Source: Xanthomonas hortorum pv. cynarae
GTDB lineage: Bacteria; Pseudomonadota; Gammaproteobacteria; Xanthomonadales; Xanthomonadaceae
DNA: 61,505 nucleotides
Direction: 5' to 3'
Assembly: GCF_002939985.1 (NCBI RefSeq)
Contig: NZ_MDFM01000005.1
Coordinates: forward strand, 1 to 61,505
Of this stretch, positions 18,702 through 26,966 are shown piece after piece. Under the pieces are notes generated by a model. It worked only from the letters and a program-made list of their open reading frames with translations. It did no database searches and was not told where the DNA came from. The translations under genes were made by a program, and so were the position numbers. How positions within the stretch are numbered: the stretch's first letter is position 1; each line of letters opens with the position of its first letter.

Positions 18702-19148
18702 TCAGCCTGCCAGACTCTTCTTGACCAGGGCCGAGACCAGGCCCATGTCGGCCTGACCGGCCAGCTTGGGCTTGAGCGCGCCCATCAGCTTGCCGATGTC
18801 GGCGGGGCTGCTGGCACCGGTTTCTGCAATCGCGGCCTGGATGGCGGCGACGATCTCGGCTTCGCCCATCTTGGCCGGCAAATAGCGCTCGATCACCACG
18901 ATCTCCTCGCGCTCGATCTGCGCCAGGTCTTCGCGCGCGGCGGCTTCGAACTGGGTGACCGAGTCCTTGCGCTGCTTGACCATCTTGTCGAGCACGGCGA
19001 TCACGGCCGCATCGTCCATCTCGATGCGCTCGTCCACTTCCTTCTGCTTGATCGCGGCATTGATCAGCCGGATCACGCCCAGGCTGTGCTTGTCGCCGGA
19101 TTTCATGGCGGCTTTCATGTCATCGGTGAGCTGCTGCTTGAGGGGCAT
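18702..19148 (-). CDS. yqeY: GatB/YqeY domain protein
   Basis: This 148-residue helical protein resembles the tail domain of the GatB amidotransferase subunit. It has the motifs MKSGDKHSLGVIRLINAAI, RKDSVTQFEAAAREDL and the C-terminal GKLMGALKPKLAGQADMGLV. The family is thought to interact with tRNA or aminoacyl-tRNA enzymes, but no exact reaction is established. The start at ATG 19148 is supported by AGGAG eight bases upstream; the frame runs further upstream without a ribosome site. It follows rpsU, from which an intrinsic terminator partly separates it. Confidence 0.92.
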   Translation of the reverse strand: MPLKQQLTDDMKAAMKSGDKHSLGVIRLINAAIKQKEVDERIEMDDAAVIAVLDKMVKQRKDSVTQFEAAAREDLAQIEREEIVVIERYLPAKMGEAEIVAAIQAAIAETGASSPADIGKLMGALKPKLAGQADMGLVSALVKKSLAG

Positions 19149-19188
19149 GCGGTGACTCCTGAGGTTGCGTGTTGAAAAAGACCAATAC

Positions 19189-19219
19189 AAAAAGCCGGCG
19201 ACGCTTGCGCGTGCCGGCT
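19189..19219 (-). terminator. Intrinsic terminator/attenuator between rpsU and yqeY
   Basis: On the minus strand AGCCGGC pairs with GCCGGCT, with an inner ACGC/GCGT stem closed by a GCAA loop, followed by TTTTTG. It lies about 65 bp after the rpsU stop. It should let rpsU be expressed in excess of the downstream yqeY-yihY-dnaG genes, in keeping with how rpsU-dnaG operons are balanced. Confidence 0.9.
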
Positions 19220-19283
19220 CTTGGGTTCGATCCCGATGGGCCGCGCCTTCAGCGCATGCCCGTCGGCAAGGAACCGCGTTCGA

Positions 19284-19499
19284 TCAGTACAAGCGCTGGC
19301 GCTTGGTGACGTCGCGCGAGGAACGACGCAACTGACGCTTCACAGCAGCGGCAGCCTTGCGCTTGCGCTCCTGGGTCGGCTTTTCATAGAACTCGCGCTT
19401 GCGGGTTTCGGCCAGCACGCCGGCCTTTTCGCAGGTGCGCTTGAAACGGCGGAGCGCAAATTCGAAGGGCTCGTTCTCGCGGACTTTAACGCTGGGCAT
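19284..19499 (-). CDS. rpsU: 30S ribosomal protein S21
   Basis: This 71-residue, very basic protein of the small ribosomal subunit helps initiate translation near the anti-Shine-Dalgarno region of 16S rRNA. The sequence begins [20 protein letters not shown] and contains [20 protein letters not shown], matching S21 over its full length. The start is fixed by homology, with GGAGAACCC just upstream. It is the first gene of the block ending in dnaG and is divergent from tsaD, so the 280-bp gap holds both promoters. Confidence 0.97.
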
Positions 19500-19779
19500 G
19501 GGTTCTCCAGATAATGGGATTTCCGTCCGGGAGCCCCGGGCGGGTGCGAGCGGACTCGCGTGACGGAATTTCCGGGTTGCCCCGGCGAGCCGCGCATTAT
19601 AACGACTTGCCAACGACCTGCAAGCCCCCTGCAAGATTTGCTTCTGCATGCCTATGAGAGCGTGCGTTTTGGCCTGATCCGGCAGCGATCGCACGGCGGC
19701 GCAGCATATCGCCCCTGGCCGATCTGCGCAGCGCAAAAGCTGCGAAAATAGGCCGCATGTGCCTGTCTGCCGAGTTGCC

Positions 19780-20844
19780 GTGAAAGTTCTTGGGATCGAA
19801 TCATCGTGTGATGAGACCGGTGTGGCGGTTTACGACACCGCGCTGTCCGGCGTGCCGGCGCTACGCGCGCATGCGGTCTACAGCCAGATTGCGCTGCATG
19901 CCGAATATGGTGGTGTGGTACCGGAGCTGGCCAGCCGCGACCACGTGCGCAAGCTGCTGCCGCTGATCCGCCAGACCCTGGGCGAGGCCGGGTTGCGCAT
20001 CGATGAACTCGATGGCGTGGCCTATACCGCCGGCCCGGGCCTGGTGGGCGCACTCCTTGTAGGTGCCGGTGTGGCGCGCTCGCTGGCCTGGGCGCTGGAC
20101 GTGCCGGCGATCGGCGTGCATCACATGGAAGGCCATCTGCTGGCGCCGCTGATGGAAGACGACCCGCCTAAGCCGCCGTTCGTGGCGCTGCTGGTCTCCG
20201 GCGGCCACACCCAGCTGGTGTCGGTGAAGGCGCTGGGCGAGTACGAGGTGCTTGGCGAGACGCTGGACGATGCAGCCGGCGAGGCCTTCGACAAGACCGC
20301 CAAGATGATGGGCCTGCCGTATCCGGGCGGGCCGCAACTGGCGGCGCTGGCCGAAACCGGCACCCCGGGACGTTACAAGTTCGCGCGGCCGATGACCGAC
20401 CGGCCCGGGCTGGATTTCAGTTTCAGCGGGCTCAAGACCCAGGTGCTGCTGGCCTGGCGCGGCAGCGACCAGTCCGACACCACGCGGGCGGACATCGCGC
20501 GCGGGTTCGAGGATGCGGTGGTGGAGACGCTGGCGATCAAATGCCTGCGCGCGCTGGATGCGGCCGACTGCAACACGCTGGTGGTGGCCGGTGGCGTGGG
20601 TGCCAACAAGCGCCTGCGCGCGCGGCTGCAGGAGGCGGCGCAGCGGCGCGGCGGCCGCGTGTGCTTCCCACGCCCGGCCTTGTGCACCGACAACGGCGCG
20701 ATGATCGCCTTCGCCGGCGCGCTGCGGCTGGAGGCCGGCGAGCGCGCCGATGCGGCGGTGCATGTGACGCCGCGCTGGGATATGGCGGGCTTGCCGCCGT
20801 TGGCGGCGGCGCGGGATTCGGGAATCGGGAATAGGGAATCGTAA
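19780..20844 (+). CDS. tsaD: tRNA N6-threonylcarbamoyladenosine transferase subunit TsaD
   Basis: TsaD transfers the threonylcarbamoyl group to A37 of ANN-decoding tRNAs, working with TsaB and TsaE in the cytoplasm. The ASKHA ATPase-like fold is visible. It begins [17 protein letters not shown], has the metal motif HHMEGH, and contains [11 protein letters not shown] and [13 protein letters not shown] start at GTG 19780 (MKVLGIESS, 354 residues); an in-frame GTG at 19759 would add seven residues. The last eleven or so residues ([10 protein letters not shown]) are coded by a GGGATT-type repeat that has run into the gene. Confidence 0.95.
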
Positions 20845-20930
20845 GAGCGCTATTCCGATTCGTTCCGTGCTGCTCTGCTGTTGCTCGTGCTTCTCACCAT
20901 TCCCTAATCCCCATTCCCGATTCCCCACCC
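20814..20930. repeat. GGGATT-type repeat overlapping the tsaD 3' end
   Basis: The left arm, GGGATTCGGGAATCGGGAAT and onwards, begins inside the tsaD reading frame and includes its stop codon. The right arm, ATTCCCTAATCCCCATTCCC and following, ends just before the folB start. The arms are inverted around about 55 bp. It is the same family as copies at 8.7, 44.5 and 50.8 kb. Confidence 0.8.
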
Positions 20931-21308
20931 ATGGACAAAGTTTTTATCGAAGGCCTGGAAATCGATGCGCTGATCGGCATCTACGACTGGGAGCGGCGCA
21001 TCCGCCAGACGCTGCGGTTCGATCTGGAGATGGGGTTCGACAACCGCATTCCGGCGGCCAGCGACGACATTGCCGACACGCTGAACTACAAGGCGGTGAG
21101 CAAGCGGCTGATCGAGTTCGCGCAGGCCTCCGACTTCGGGCTGGTGGAAACGCTGGCCGAGCGCTGCGCGGCGATCGTGCTGGACGAGTTTGGGGTGCAC
21201 TGGCTGCGGCTGAAGCTGAGCAAGCCCGGCGCGGTGCGCGGGGCGCAGGCGGTGGGTGTGATCATCGAGCGCACGCGCGTTTCTGCTGACGTGCCACCTT
21301 CTCTATAG
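20931..21308 (+). CDS. folB: Dihydroneopterin aldolase
   Basis: FolB splits 7,8-dihydroneopterin to 6-hydroxymethyl-dihydropterin and glycolaldehyde in folate synthesis. The 125-residue protein starts MDKVFIEGLEIDALIGIYDWERRI and keeps the active-site Glu in the IGIYDWER region, the segment DTLNYKAVSKRLIEF, and the late Lys in LKLSKPGAVRGA. Length and layout match the family. It follows tsaD in the same direction across the GGGATT-type repeat, as is common in gammaproteobacteria. Confidence 0.95.
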   Translation: MDKVFIEGLEIDALIGIYDWERRIRQTLRFDLEMGFDNRIPAASDDIADTLNYKAVSKRLIEFAQASDFGLVETLAERCAAIVLDEFGVHWLRLKLSKPGAVRGAQAVGVIIERTRVSADVPPSL

Positions 21309-21544
21309 GGTGTATCCGCTCCCTGGCCTTACAGTAGCGCTCGGTGTTGTCGGCGGCTGGGCCGTCTGGAGGTTCCGGGCGCCCACCGATGGCAGGTATT
21401 GAGCGGTTGCGGCGGCGCGTGAGCGAATGCAAGGCAGGTCGTCATTTTGCCGTCCAACGTCTGCCAACGGGGCTGAACATCAGCCTGAACAGGCAGAAGA
21501 GTTGCATCCTCGCGGTCGCGTCAGGCTAGAATTGACGGCCATGT

Positions 21545-21552
21545 AAACGTTT
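21545..21552. promoter_or_regulatory. Possible LacI-type operator half-sites before the glycosidase gene
   Basis: A perfect palindrome AAACGTTT inside TGTAAACGTTTTC sits 13 bp before the ATG of the family 3 glycosidase gene. AACG/CGTT-centred palindromes are typical of LacI-family sugar repressors. A single short site could occur by chance, so this is a weak call. Confidence 0.3.
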
Positions 21553-21565
21553 TCTCAAGGATCTC

Positions 21566-23737
21566 ATGGCTGCTGATCGCATCGAAACCCTGATTGCCCA
21601 GATGACCGTCGAAGAGAAGGTCGGACAGTTGGGTGTGTTCGCCGACATGGTGCGGCCGTTCGCGCCGGACGTGAATCCCGAAGCCAATGTGCTCAACGCC
21701 GACGAGGTGCTGCAGCAGGTCCGGCAGGGCCGGGTCGGCTCGCTGTTCAATGGCGTTGGCGCCGCGCTGGGCGTACAGATCCAGAAAGTGGCGGTGGAAG
21801 AAAGCCGTCTGGGCATCCCGGTGATCCTGGCCGCCGACGTGATCCACGGCATGCGCACGGTGTTCCCGATTCCGCTGGGCGAAGCGGCCAGCTTCGAGCC
21901 GGAACTGGCCGAGCGCACCGCGCGCGCCACCGCGATCGAAGCGACCGCCGCTGGCCTGCACTGGACCTATGCTCCGGCGGTGGACATTGCGCGCGATCAG
22001 CGCTGGGGCCGTGGGGCAGAAGGCGCCGGCGAAGACGTGCTGCTGGGCGCTGTGTTTGCTGCCGCCCGCGTGCGCGGTTTCCAGGGTAGCGATCTCAAAG
22101 CCGCCGATTCGCTGTTGGCCACGCCCAAGCACTTTGCCGCCTATGGCGCGGTGGCGGCGGGCATGGAATACAACACCGTGGACATCGCGCCGCAAACCTT
22201 GCGCGATGTGCATCTGCCGCCGTTCAAGGCCGCCTTCGATGCCGGCGCATTGACCGTGATGTCCTCGTTCAACGACATCAACGGCGTGCCGGCCAGCGCC
22301 AACCACGAGTTGCTGACCGAGATCCTGCGTGGCGAATGGCAGTTCCCCGGCGTGGTGATTTCCGACTACACCGCCGACATGGAATTGATCGCGCACGGTT
22401 ACGCCACCGATGAGCGCGATGCGACCAAAAAAGCGTTCCTGGCCGGTCTGGATCTGAGCATGCAGAGCGGTTTCTATGCCGCGCATCTGCCGTCGCTGGT
22501 GGAAAGCGGCGAGGTGCCGATGTCCACGCTGGATGCGAGTGTGCGCCGCATGCTGCAGCTGAAAGAAGCAATCGGCTTGTTCGACAATCCGTATCGCTCG
22601 CTGGATCCGGCACGCGAAGCCGACACCGCGCATCTGCCGGCGCACGATGCGTTGTCACGCGATGCGGCGCGGCGTTCGATCGTGTTGCTGAAGAACGAAG
22701 GCGCAGTGTTGCCGCTGAAGAAAAGCGGACAGCACATCGCGCTGATCGGGCCGTTCGTGCAGGACCGCGAGAACATCGAGGGCTGCTGGACCTTGTTCGG
22801 CGACAAGGAACGCTACGTGACCCTGGAGCAGGGCGTGCGTGCGGTGGTCGGGAACGAGCATCTGAGCGTGGTGCCGGGCTGCGGCCTGGAAGAGGCGCTG
22901 CCAGGCGGGATTTCCGCCGCCATCGATGCGGCGCAGGCCGCCGATGTGGTGGTGCTGGCGCTGGGCGAGCCGCAGCGGTTCAGTGGCGAGGCGCAGTCGC
23001 GTACCGAGATCGTATTGCCGCCGGCGCAGCAGGCGCTGGCCGAAGCCATCGCCGCCACCGGCACACCGATGGTGGTGTTGCTGCGCAACGGGCGTGCGCT
23101 GGCATTGAGCGGTGCGGTGCGCGATGCCGATGCGATTGCAGTGACCTGGTATCTGGGCACGCAGACCGGCACCGGCGTGGCCGATGTGTTGTTCGGCGAC
23201 TACAACCCGTCTGCGCGGCTGCCGATCAGCTTCCCGCAGGTGACCGGGCAGCAGCCGTATTTCTACAACCATCTGCGTACCGGCCGCCCGGAGTTGCCGA
23301 CCTTGTCCGAATACAAGGCGCGCTGGCGCGAAATGCCCAACGAGCCGTTGTATCCGTTCGGCCACGGCTTGAGCTACACCACGTTTGCGTATGCGCCGCC
23401 GCAGCTGAGCAGCGCGCAGGTTGGTTGGGATCAGGCGCTGACCATCACCACGCGCGTGACCAATACCGGCAGCGTTGCAGGCGAAGAAGTGGTGCAGCTG
23501 TATGTGCACGATCGCGTGGCCAGCCGGGTGCGCCCGGTGCGCGAACTCAAGGGCTTTCGCAAGGTGTTGTTGCAGCCTGGCGAAAGCACGGACGTGGTGT
23601 TCACCCTCGCGCGCGATGCGCTGGCCTTCACCGACCCCAAGGGCGTATTCGGCGCAGAGCCGGGATTGTTCGATGTGTGGGTCTGCGCATCCGCCAAGAG
23701 CGGCGAGGCAGTGTCCTTCGAGTTGTTGGAAGGCTGA
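21566..23737 (+). CDS. bglX: Glycoside hydrolase family 3 beta-glucosidase
   Basis: This 723-residue enzyme removes non-reducing-end beta-linked sugars, probably from plant cell-wall oligosaccharides. The N-terminal GH3 barrel shows RLGIPVILAADVIHG, the KHFAAYG motif at about 188-194 and the nucleophile Asp267 in VVISDYTADME. The second alpha/beta domain has RRSIVLLKNEGAVLPL and FSGEAQSRTEI. A C-terminal fibronectin-III-like domain starts near FGHGLSYTTFAY. There is no signal peptide at MAADRIETLI, unlike periplasmic BglX, so it may be cytoplasmic. It stands alone with its own promoter region. Confidence 0.93.
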   Translation: MAADRIETLIAQMTVEEKVGQLGVFADMVRPFAPDVNPEANVLNADEVLQQVRQGRVGSLFNGVGAALGVQIQKVAVEESRLGIPVILAADVIHGMRTVFPIPLGEAASFEPELAERTARATAIEATAAGLHWTYAPAVDIARDQRWGRGAEGAGEDVLLGAVFAAARVRGFQGSDLKAADSLLATPKHFAAYGAVAAGMEYNTVDIAPQTLRDVHLPPFKAAFDAGALTVMSSFNDINGVPASANHELLTEILRGEWQFPGVVISDYTADMELIAHGYATDERDATKKAFLAGLDLSMQSGFYAAHLPSLVESGEVPMSTLDASVRRMLQLKEAIGLFDNPYRSLDPAREADTAHLPAHDALSRDAARRSIVLLKNEGAVLPLKKSGQHIALIGPFVQDRENIEGCWTLFGDKERYVTLEQGVRAVVGNEHLSVVPGCGLEEALPGGISAAIDAAQAADVVVLALGEPQRFSGEAQSRTEIVLPPAQQALAEAIAATGTPMVVLLRNGRALALSGAVRDADAIAVTWYLGTQTGTGVADVLFGDYNPSARLPISFPQVTGQQPYFYNHLRTGRPELPTLSEYKARWREMPNEPLYPFGHGLSYTTFAYAPPQLSSAQVGWDQALTITTRVTNTGSVAGEEVVQLYVHDRVASRVRPVRELKGFRKVLLQPGESTDVVFTLARDALAFTDPKGVFGAEPGLFDVWVCASAKSGEAVSFELLEG

Positions 23738-24024
23738 AAGCGTGTCCTCCGAGGAAGCCGGTACGTTGGAGTCATCGCTTTCGGTTGAACGTAATGCAAG
23801 CGGCTGATCTGCAGCGCTGCAGCCTTCAGTGAGGGCGCTCTTCAGTGAGGGCGCTGCAGCGGCCGATGGCTGACGCCACAAGACATAAATCGCTACGCAA
23901 GCAGCCCGCTTGATCGTCACCATCGTCAGCGCTCAACGAGTGCATGGCGATGGTGCGAGTCATCACTCAGTGCTGCTACTTGACGCAGCACGCATTGGTG
24001 CAGCGATCCAGGCGATGCACCGAC
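23738..24024. other. Convergent intergenic region with a 16-bp tandem duplication
   Basis: No gene is supported between the glycosidase and the sugar dehydrogenase genes, which converge here. CTTCAGTGAGGGCGCT occurs twice, head to tail without a gap, at 23824-23839 and 23840-23855. I see no clear intrinsic terminator. Confidence 0.6.
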
Positions 24025-25203
24025 TTACGCATCGTTCTCGACTGCCGACTTGCTCTTGGGTGTCAGCTTGAGCAGACGCCCGGTGCTGCCACTGGCTTCG
24101 CCTTCCAATAGCCACAGCGCGCCATCCGGCCCTTGTTCAACTTCGCGGATGCGTGCGCCCATGTCGTAGCGGGCCACTTCGCGCGGCTGATCGCCGAGCG
24201 AGACCTGCACCAATGCCATCGACGACAACCCGCCGATGAAGCCGTTGCCGCGCCATGTCGGGAACTGCTTGCCGCTATAGATCACAAAGCCGGCCGGCGA
24301 GATCACCGGTGTCCAGCTGATCTTGGGCGCGGCGAATTCCGGGCGGGTGTCGTGATCGGGAATCGGGGTGCCGTCGTAGTTGTCGCCATTGGAGACGATC
24401 GGATAACCATAGTTGGCGCCGCGCTGGATCAGATTCAGCTCATCGCCGCCCATCGGGCCCATCTCGTGTTCCCACAAGCGGCCCTTGCTGTCGAACGCGA
24501 TGCCCAGGATGTTGCGATGGCCCAGCGACCACACTTGCGCGGCGACACCGCCTTGCGCAACGAAGGGATTATCGGCCGGCACGCTGCCATCGTCATTGAG
24601 CCGGATCAGCTTGCCGAGATTGGCTTTCATGTCCTGCGCGGGGGTGAATTTCTGCCGTTCGCTGGAGCTGATCCACAGTTTGCCGGCCTGATCGAATGCC
24701 AGCCGATGCCCGAAGTGCCCATTGCCGGTGACCTTGGGGTCCTGACGCCAGATCACCTTGAAGTCCGACAGCGTGCCGCCGCCGGTGGCATCCAGGGTCA
24801 ATTTGGCTCGCGCCACGGCGCCGCCGCGTGTATCGCCTTCGCCAGGTTCGGCGTAACTCACATAGACCAGGCCATTGCGGGCAAAGCGCGGGTGCGCGAG
24901 CACATCGCCAAAACCGCCCTGGCCGCCGTAGGCCACGGTCGGGATGCCGGTGATGGCGCTTTTGCGCTTGGTCTTGGGATCAAGCCGCATCAGCGAGCCG
25001 CGTTTTTCGCTGACCAGCAAACTGCCGTCAGGCAGGAAGGTCATCGCCCAGGGCTCGTCGAAATCGGCAACGGTGGTGGCCTGGAATGGCCACTGCGCCT
25101 TGGGAATGGCCGCCGCAGGTGCGGCGGCGGGCGCGGCAAATGCGGCGCCGGTGGTGAACAGCGTGGCCGAGCAGGCCAGTGCAAGCAGACGTCGGACAGA
25201 CAT
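24025..25203 (-). CDS. PQQ-dependent soluble aldose sugar dehydrogenase (YliI/Asd type)
   Basis: This exported six-bladed propeller enzyme of 392 residues oxidises aldoses with PQQ as cofactor. The signal peptide covers residues 1-23 (cleavage near AAFA/APAA). Family blocks are FDEPWAMTFLPDGSLLVSEKRG, GNGHFGHRLAFDQAGKLWISSSER, SLGHRNILGIAFDSKGRLWEHEMGP and GGDELNLIQRGANYGYP. The start at ATG 25203 is supported by GGAGG six bases upstream; the longer frame before it has no ribosome site. It is divergent from the YiaA/B gene. Confidence 0.92.
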   Translation of the reverse strand: MSVRRLLALACSATLFTTGAAFAAPAAAPAAAIPKAQWPFQATTVADFDEPWAMTFLPDGSLLVSEKRGSLMRLDPKTKRKSAITGIPTVAYGGQGGFGDVLAHPRFARNGLVYVSYAEPGEGDTRGGAVARAKLTLDATGGGTLSDFKVIWRQDPKVTGNGHFGHRLAFDQAGKLWISSSERQKFTPAQDMKANLGKLIRLNDDGSVPADNPFVAQGGVAAQVWSLGHRNILGIAFDSKGRLWEHEMGPMGGDELNLIQRGANYGYPIVSNGDNYDGTPIPDHDTRPEFAAPKISWTPVISPAGFVIYSGKQFPTWRGNGFIGGLSSMALVQVSLGDQPREVARYDMGARIREVEQGPDGALWLLEGEASGSTGRLLKLTPKSKSAVENDA

Positions 25204-25374
25204 GTGGTCCTCCAGGGGATAAGGCGCGGTGACGCTGCAGCCCTCCCGCAACGTGTCCCGCGTCGGGTTTTCAAGTACCTCACACGACGCCTTCGAGGCC
25301 GCCTTTTCGTAGATCACTTTCTCTGTGAGACGTGTGCGTCCCACCTTCCTGCTCCACCATGAAAAGGAGTTTCC

Positions 25375-25812
25375 ATGGTTGCCACGCAAAAAACCTCGCC
25401 TGCTTTTATCGCCGCATCCTGGGCCGCATTGCTGCTGGGCAGCACTGCCTACCTGATCGGGTTGTGGAATGCGCAGATGATGCTCAACGAAAAAGGCTAC
25501 TACTTTACGTTGCTGCTGTTTGGCTTGTTCGCATCGGTGTCGTTGCAGAAGAGTGTGCGTGACCGCGCGGACGGTATTCCGGTGACGGGACTGTATTACG
25601 CGATCTGCTGGTTCTCTCTGATCATCGCACTGCTGCTATTGGCGATTGGCTTGATCAACGCGACCTTGTTGCTCAGCGAGAAAGGCTTTTATGCGATGGC
25701 GTATGCATTGAGTCTGTTCGGTGCGGTTGCGGTGCAGAAGAACACGCGCGATGCGATGGATGTCGACAACCGGTTGCCTATTTCGCGCGCGGCACCGCCG
25801 CCACTGGACTGA
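25375..25812 (+). CDS. YiaA/YiaB family inner membrane protein
   Basis: The protein of 145 residues is built as two copies of a two-helix module. Each module ends with a sequence like [28 protein letters not shown] or [28 protein letters not shown]. This internal duplication is the YiaA/YiaB domain pattern. E. coli YiaA and YiaB are small inner-membrane proteins of unknown function. Start ATG 25375 follows AAAAGGAG. A strong bidirectional terminator closes it. Confidence 0.88.
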   Translation: MVATQKTSPAFIAASWAALLLGSTAYLIGLWNAQMMLNEKGYYFTLLLFGLFASVSLQKSVRDRADGIPVTGLYYAICWFSLIIALLLLAIGLINATLLLSEKGFYAMAYALSLFGAVAVQKNTRDAMDVDNRLPISRAAPPPLD

Positions 25813-25829
25813 TGCCTCGACCACGCTGA

Positions 25830-25864
25830 AACAACAACGCCACCTCGACGGTGGCGTTGTTGTT
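25830..25864. terminator. Strong bidirectional terminator between convergent genes
   Basis: A perfect 15-bp inverted repeat (AACAACAACGCCACC and its complement) with a 5-base TCGAC loop lies between the YiaA/B gene and the oppositely oriented small acidic protein gene. TTTT follows on the plus strand. The stop codon of the minus-strand gene abuts its right edge. Confidence 0.9.
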
Positions 25865-25865
25865 T

Positions 25866-26198
25866 TCAGGGCTTTGACTTGCTATCGCCGGCGATAAAGT
25901 CCGTCGCATTTTCCCAGGCACGCTTGACTGCGTGACGGGCCTTGCTCCAGCTCAAACCTTCGGTGCCGCGATTGGCTTCCCATTCGCGGTGCAATTCGGC
26001 TTCCACCTGATCATAGGCACGCGCGTTTTCGCGGATACGTGCCTCATGTCCTGCCAGGTAGGCGCCTTCGTAATCTTCGTAGCGGTCACCTTCGGTGTAA
26101 TACGGCTCTTCGGTGAAGCGCTCGCGCCAATAGTTGGATACTTTCTGGCTGCGGTCTTCGTCCGGCGCACGGCCTGGAATCTGATACGGCACGTTCAT
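25866..26198 (-). CDS. Small acidic protein of unknown function (110 residues)
   Basis: The protein begins MNVPYQIPGRAPDEDRSQKV and is soluble. It is rich in Glu, Arg and Tyr, with a stretch of YYTEGDRYEDYEGAYLAGHE and a helical Trp-containing C-terminal half (WSKARHAVKRAWENATD). I do not recognise a named domain. The overall composition recalls the small stress-inducible proteins often found beside DUF1269-type membrane proteins, and such a gene lies just upstream on the same strand. ATG 26198 is preferred over a longer upstream extension. Confidence 0.65.
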   Translation of the reverse strand: MNVPYQIPGRAPDEDRSQKVSNYWRERFTEEPYYTEGDRYEDYEGAYLAGHEARIRENARAYDQVEAELHREWEANRGTEGLSWSKARHAVKRAWENATDFIAGDSKSKP

Positions 26199-26381
26199 GC
26201 TCGTCTCCACGGTGAATGTGCCAACTACCGTAGGTTGGCGGGTGTTAAATCCGTTGCCAGGGCAGGTGAGGAGGGCATCAAAAAATCGTGCTGCGATGAA
26301 GCATTCGCGCTGTTTCACAGTCTGCACTGTTGAACCACGCTTTGTGCAATGAGCGAGCTGTGGATCTACGTCTGCTCGCAT

Positions 26382-26879
26382 TCAAGTCGAGGCTGACGCA
26401 GCTTCGTAAGGCAACGGCGTTGCGCCTGCAGCGATCAGGCTGGCTTCGGCATGCTGCAGCGATGGCTCGTCTGCATCGATGATCACCAATACGCGCCCGG
26501 CCTGAATTTCCTCTTCGAACTGGCGACGGATCGGATCGGGTACGGTGGCCCCGATCAGTGCAGACGACCAGGTGCCGACCAGCGCGCCTGCCAGCGCCAT
26601 GACGCCGGCCCCGGCAATGGTGAGGCCGATGGGAGGCACTGCGATGGCAACCAGACCGGCGACCAGGCCTGCGGCACCGCCCGTTGCGGCGCCACGCGCG
26701 GCAGCGGGAAGAAAGTCGGTCTTGGCATTCTTGCGCTCGTCGGGCACGTCTTCCAGCTCGATATCCGAACGGGCAATCAACGACAGTGCATCGTTGTCGA
26801 TGCCTGCGCTGCGTGCGGCCTGCATGACGCGTTGCGCACTAGCGATATCGGGTGTGCTGTAGACACGGCGCAGTTTCAT
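26382..26879 (-). CDS. Membrane protein with glycine-zipper segment (DUF1269/GsiB-17M-like)
   Basis: The 165-residue protein starts MKLRRVYSTPDIASAQRVMQ, a ferredoxin-like half-domain seen in general-stress 17M-type proteins. A long Gly/Ala-rich hydrophobic region follows (about residues 68-115, with GAATGGAAGLVAGLVAIAVPP). A second alpha/beta part contains GRVLVIIDADEPSLQHAEASL. The two outer halves can pair across the membrane hairpin. The function is unknown but likely stress related. It shares its strand with the small acidic protein that follows. Confidence 0.7.
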   Translation of the reverse strand: MKLRRVYSTPDIASAQRVMQAARSAGIDNDALSLIARSDIELEDVPDERKNAKTDFLPAAARGAATGGAAGLVAGLVAIAVPPIGLTIAGAGVMALAGALVGTWSSALIGATVPDPIRRQFEEEIQAGRVLVIIDADEPSLQHAEASLIAAGATPLPYEAASAST

Positions 26880-26966
26880 CGCAAACTCCCATGCAGGTGA
26901 GAGCTGCAGCGTTGGGCGCATGGGGTTAGGTGTGCGTGAGCCCTGCGCGAGTGTGTTGCGAAACCC

